64,000 bases of DNA from Trema orientale (taxonomy: Eukaryota; Streptophyta; Magnoliopsida; Rosales; Cannabaceae): the NCBI GenBank assembly GCA_002914845.1, contig JXTC01000248.1:264761-328760 (forward strand). The letters are read 5' to 3'. Under the pieces are notes generated by a model that worked only from the letters and a program-made list of their open reading frames with translations, searched no databases and was not told the DNA's origin. The translations under genes and the position numbers were made by a program. Below, piece after piece: positions 60,896 to 64,000 of the stretch. Each line of letters opens with the position of its first letter. Within the stretch, counting starts at the first letter, position 1.

Positions 60896-63800
60896 CGCTC
60901 TTTTTCTTCTCTCCTGAAAGCTATCTAACATTCGGTACATTCATTTCCACACTAAAAAAAATTCAATATGTGCACAATTTCATAGCGGGTTATTATTGAA
61001 AAAGAAAAAAATGGGTTTTCTTAAGTAAAAAATTAAAATTGGGTTTCTGGTTATATCAAACAAAATTTTAGGCTTGTTTTAATTCTAGTAGTAAAATCCT
61101 TGATTTTCTGGTTAAATCAAATAAAATATTAATATTTTGAAATCGAGTTAAATTGCGCCCAAAACAACCATTTGATCAAAATTGTGTTTAAAAAACATAT
61201 GATATGATTAGCTATTTTATACTCTTGAGCTTTTTTTTTTTTCATTTTATTTGACTAATAGATGCCAACTACTTTGATATAGAGCAAAATTATTTGTCCC
61301 AATTGAGGTGTTTTGCAATAAGAATAGCCTCACACAGTAGCACATGACATTTGACTTATTTTGCATACTAATTTGATAGAATTTCATAATTCAAAGGTTT
61401 TGTTTGTTATAATTTGACAGAATTTCATACTTCAAAGGTTTTATTTGTTATAACTAGAAAAGGAGGTTTTTTTCTGGCTAAATTTTCAAAAACATAAGGT
61501 TTATATATACATAATCAGAAACAATTTTTTTTTGTTTTGCTAAAATTAAAAAACCTCAGGTTTTTACTGACCATTTCATAGCAATAAGTCTAATTTAGTG
61601 TTAAGTTGCAGTTGGTGAATTTGTGAATCACGTGCCACATTATGCATGAGTAAAATTCCAGACTTGATCCTATATTGAGATTCACTATGTATTCACTTAA
61701 GGATAATGAATATATTCAATTTCACAGATCCTATATACTCAATTTCACATACACTGTATATATGTATATAAATTCTTCAGGATTCTATACGTGTACGGTC
61801 ACTACTGTATAATGTATAATCCACTTTTTTTTTCTTTTTTTTTTTTTTCGGTGGGGTTCAGGAAAACAAATATATCGAGACATACATAAACCAATAAGCT
61901 GAGTCTGCATTCCGCATGCCGTCTAAGTCCTAACAAATAGCGTTGCACAATTGCACTAATTATTGGTGACTATGATAGATCTATCTTATAACTCATGTCA
62001 TTATCGTGTCGAAAATTATTTGAAGTTGAAACTTAGAGCAGCCATTGACGATAAGCAAATAAACAAATCATAAATAAACTGAAGCAGTCCTTATCAATTA
62101 TCATTAATCACATTTAGAAAGAAAAGTCCCACTTTCCATATCTTTCAAAATATACTCATATAGTTTTTATACTTCTACGTACACGCTTATATGTACCACA
62201 CGAAAAAGATATGCTTTCATGCCATAAGTACTTGACCCCTTAAGAAAATACATAAAAGATAATGAAAGGATTCCTTTTGATTTATTAATTTATTAACTTA
62301 TATAGATTAGAAAAAACACATATGAGAGCAATCCATTTGGAAAATGATAGTCCACCAATTTATGGAAATTTTATTATCAAAAAACCAGAAAAATACTCCT
62401 TCAGCAGAAACAAAATAGACCTTAGTCGATTTTTCTAACTCCATGAAGTGATAGGATTAGGAGGAGGTGACATTTAACCTCCATTGAGAGGTACAAACAC
62501 TAAAATGAATAGCAAATCAAGAGGAGGGAAATTGAGCATGTTTAAGCGACTAATCTTCTTATTCATTATATAATAATATGGGAATATAAAGTCACTAGGT
62601 CAACTAATAAACAGCAACTAAAATTGGTTGGACTGAAACGTCAGGCAAAGCAATTATTATTATTTTGAGGGCACGGAAAGCAATTAATTAATGGTAGTCA
62701 CTTCACTTTGTGATACCTATGAATTATGAACTTTATGAGAGTTTAAGAATTACTTCTAGATTCTTCACTTAATATAAGAGGTGACAAATTTAAAATCCAA
62801 CATTAGAACTGAGTGTTGTTACTAATTGCCTGCAACTAATTGATATTTTATATACCTGATGAGTTATGCTTTGCTATTGCCAAACAAGAATTAAATACTT
62901 CATCCAACTCCCTTTCATTTCATTCCCTCTTAATTTAGGCAAAAAAACAAGGTCTGCCGAACTTCTTATTGTGGGCTATATTGGATCCATCTTCTCTTTT
63001 ATTTATTTATTTCTTTATTTTAATTTATGAATCCATCATGATTACGTTACTATTTACTTCCCTTCCCTACATGAAATTCAAGCAAAATAAAAGTGAAGTA
63101 CGCTAGCGGCAAATAGTGCCATTGTCTAAAACTTCACCAAGTTTATTAGCAAACTTGTTTTTAATATATTTAAAAGTCTCTTTTCTTTTTTCTCATTTTA
63201 AATGATATTTTTAACGTGTAACTATGAACTGTGAACCTAATGCTAGGTAGCAAAAAACGCTTTTGTGCAAAAGTGAAGTACGCTAAATTGCGGACTTCTT
63301 TTTTTCCAATAAATCTTTTTAAACTCTCCTCTCTTTTAGTACAAACGAAAGTATGCAGTAGAATAGAATGAGTCTTTTTTTAATACGTGACAATTATTAA
63401 TAGTGTTCATCAATGAAGTGGGATCCCAATACCGTGGCAAAATCAATGAAATGGGCATCCACCAACAATGATAATTTTTCTTTAATGTGTAATAGAGATG
63501 TGACTAGCACCTGAAGTGCGCCGAGCCTGTTCTCCTTTCACAAAAAATTAAAATTTCATTAAGAAACCCCTACTGGTGAAGTATAGATGATCTTTAATCC
63601 TAGCTTGAAATAAATTCCATAACTCTACTTCACAAATCTGGTTCGGCGGCCCATTCACTTGCTAAATTTAGCTTTATCTTGTAATTCTGAGGGGTCCTGA
63701 GTCCAGGAAAGCCCCAGCCGTATAGCCACAATAGTGGCTAATGAATCCACTTAATGATATTTCCGTTTTTGTGTTCAAAAAAAAAAAAAAAAATCTGGTT

Positions 63801-64000
63801 CAGCTGCCCGGCCATCACAAGATTCAGGATCAGAACTCAGAGAACACGAAAGTCAAACAATTATTAAATTAAAACTAAAGGAAAACAAAATTTTACAGTT
63901 AAATGTTGGGAAACTTAACAATTTCAGCCAATATTGCTAGCGTTAAAATTACTATCTTTTTATTTTTATTTTATTGCTTGCAGCTTTAAATACTAGTATT
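60896..64000. other. Intergenic, AT-rich, no gene seen
   Basis: No protein or RNA gene recognised on either strand. A 41-bp tandem duplication lies at 61371-61452 (TTTCATAATTCAAAGGTTTT versus TTTCATACTTCAAAGGTTTT). Poly-T runs occur at 61825-61850 and a poly-A run at 63778-63793. Confidence 0.5.
61371..61452. repeat. 41-bp tandem duplication
   Basis: Copies at 61371-61411 and 61412-61452 differ at only a few positions. Non-coding. Confidence 0.85.

Noticed and set aside
1-64000. CRISPR arrays, bacterial operons, tRNA and rRNA genes
   Set aside because: No regularly spaced repeats and no bacterial gene organisation. The tRNA-like boxes found belong to SINE-type repeats that lack a foldable cloverleaf.

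Overview
This is nuclear DNA from a flowering plant, almost certainly a eudicot and probably a rosid. It is AT-rich and has spliced genes with GT/AG introns, a chloroplast/mitochondrial-type carrier, a cellulose synthase, a PLS-class PPR gene, and many plant-type transposons. Six host protein genes can be read with confidence. They sit in two gene-rich blocks (about 9.3-23.8 kb and 49-58.7 kb), separated and flanked by transposon-rich DNA.

Layout. 1-1.85 kb: decayed Helitron helicase gene on the minus strand, running off the left edge. 3.3-6.4 kb: three non-autonomous inverted-repeat elements (long-TIR Mutator-like, a small AT-rich MITE, and a PIF/Harbinger-like element). 9.57-17.19 kb: primary-wall cellulose synthase of the CESA1 type, 14 exons, 1082 aa. 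18.41-20.47 kb: ALBA-domain nucleic-acid-binding protein gene with a one-base frameshift near its 3' end. 21.15-23.40 kb, minus strand: BT1/SHS1-type adenine nucleotide carrier, 3 exons, 392 aa. 26.16-36.20 kb: broken Ty3/gypsy element on the minus strand with about 2.9 kb LTRs and an assembly gap. 36.2-36.8 kb: probable hAT-like element that the gypsy element entered at its edge. 38.4 kb: a 184-bp MITE. 40.42-45.93 kb: broken Ty1/copia element with 167-bp LTRs. 46.7-47.5 kb: two interleaved Tourist-like palindromes. 49.3-50.0 kb: plant natriuretic peptide/EG45-like secreted protein. 51.0-56.6 kb, minus strand: AFG1/LACE1-type mitochondrial ATPase, 14 exons, 606 aa. 56.87-58.70 kb: intronless PPR protein with a C-terminal DYW-type domain, divergent from the AFG1 gene across a 311-bp shared promoter. 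59-60.9 kb: long-TIR element with another palindromic element inside it. 60.9-64 kb: AT-rich intergenic DNA.

How the genes relate. There are no operons and each gene is its own unit. CESA1 makes cellulose at the plasma membrane, BT1 exports adenine nucleotides from the plastid, and the AFG1 ATPase and the PPR protein are both likely organellar, which fits co-expression from a shared promoter. CESA1 and BT1/SHS1 are also immediate neighbours in Arabidopsis (AT4G32410 and AT4G32400), so this block looks like conserved microsynteny with an ALBA gene between them. I did not find a clearly new biological system. The most unusual things are the interleaved palindrome near 47 kb, the dense GGTTACT-like motif field near 59-61 kb, and the ALBA frameshift.
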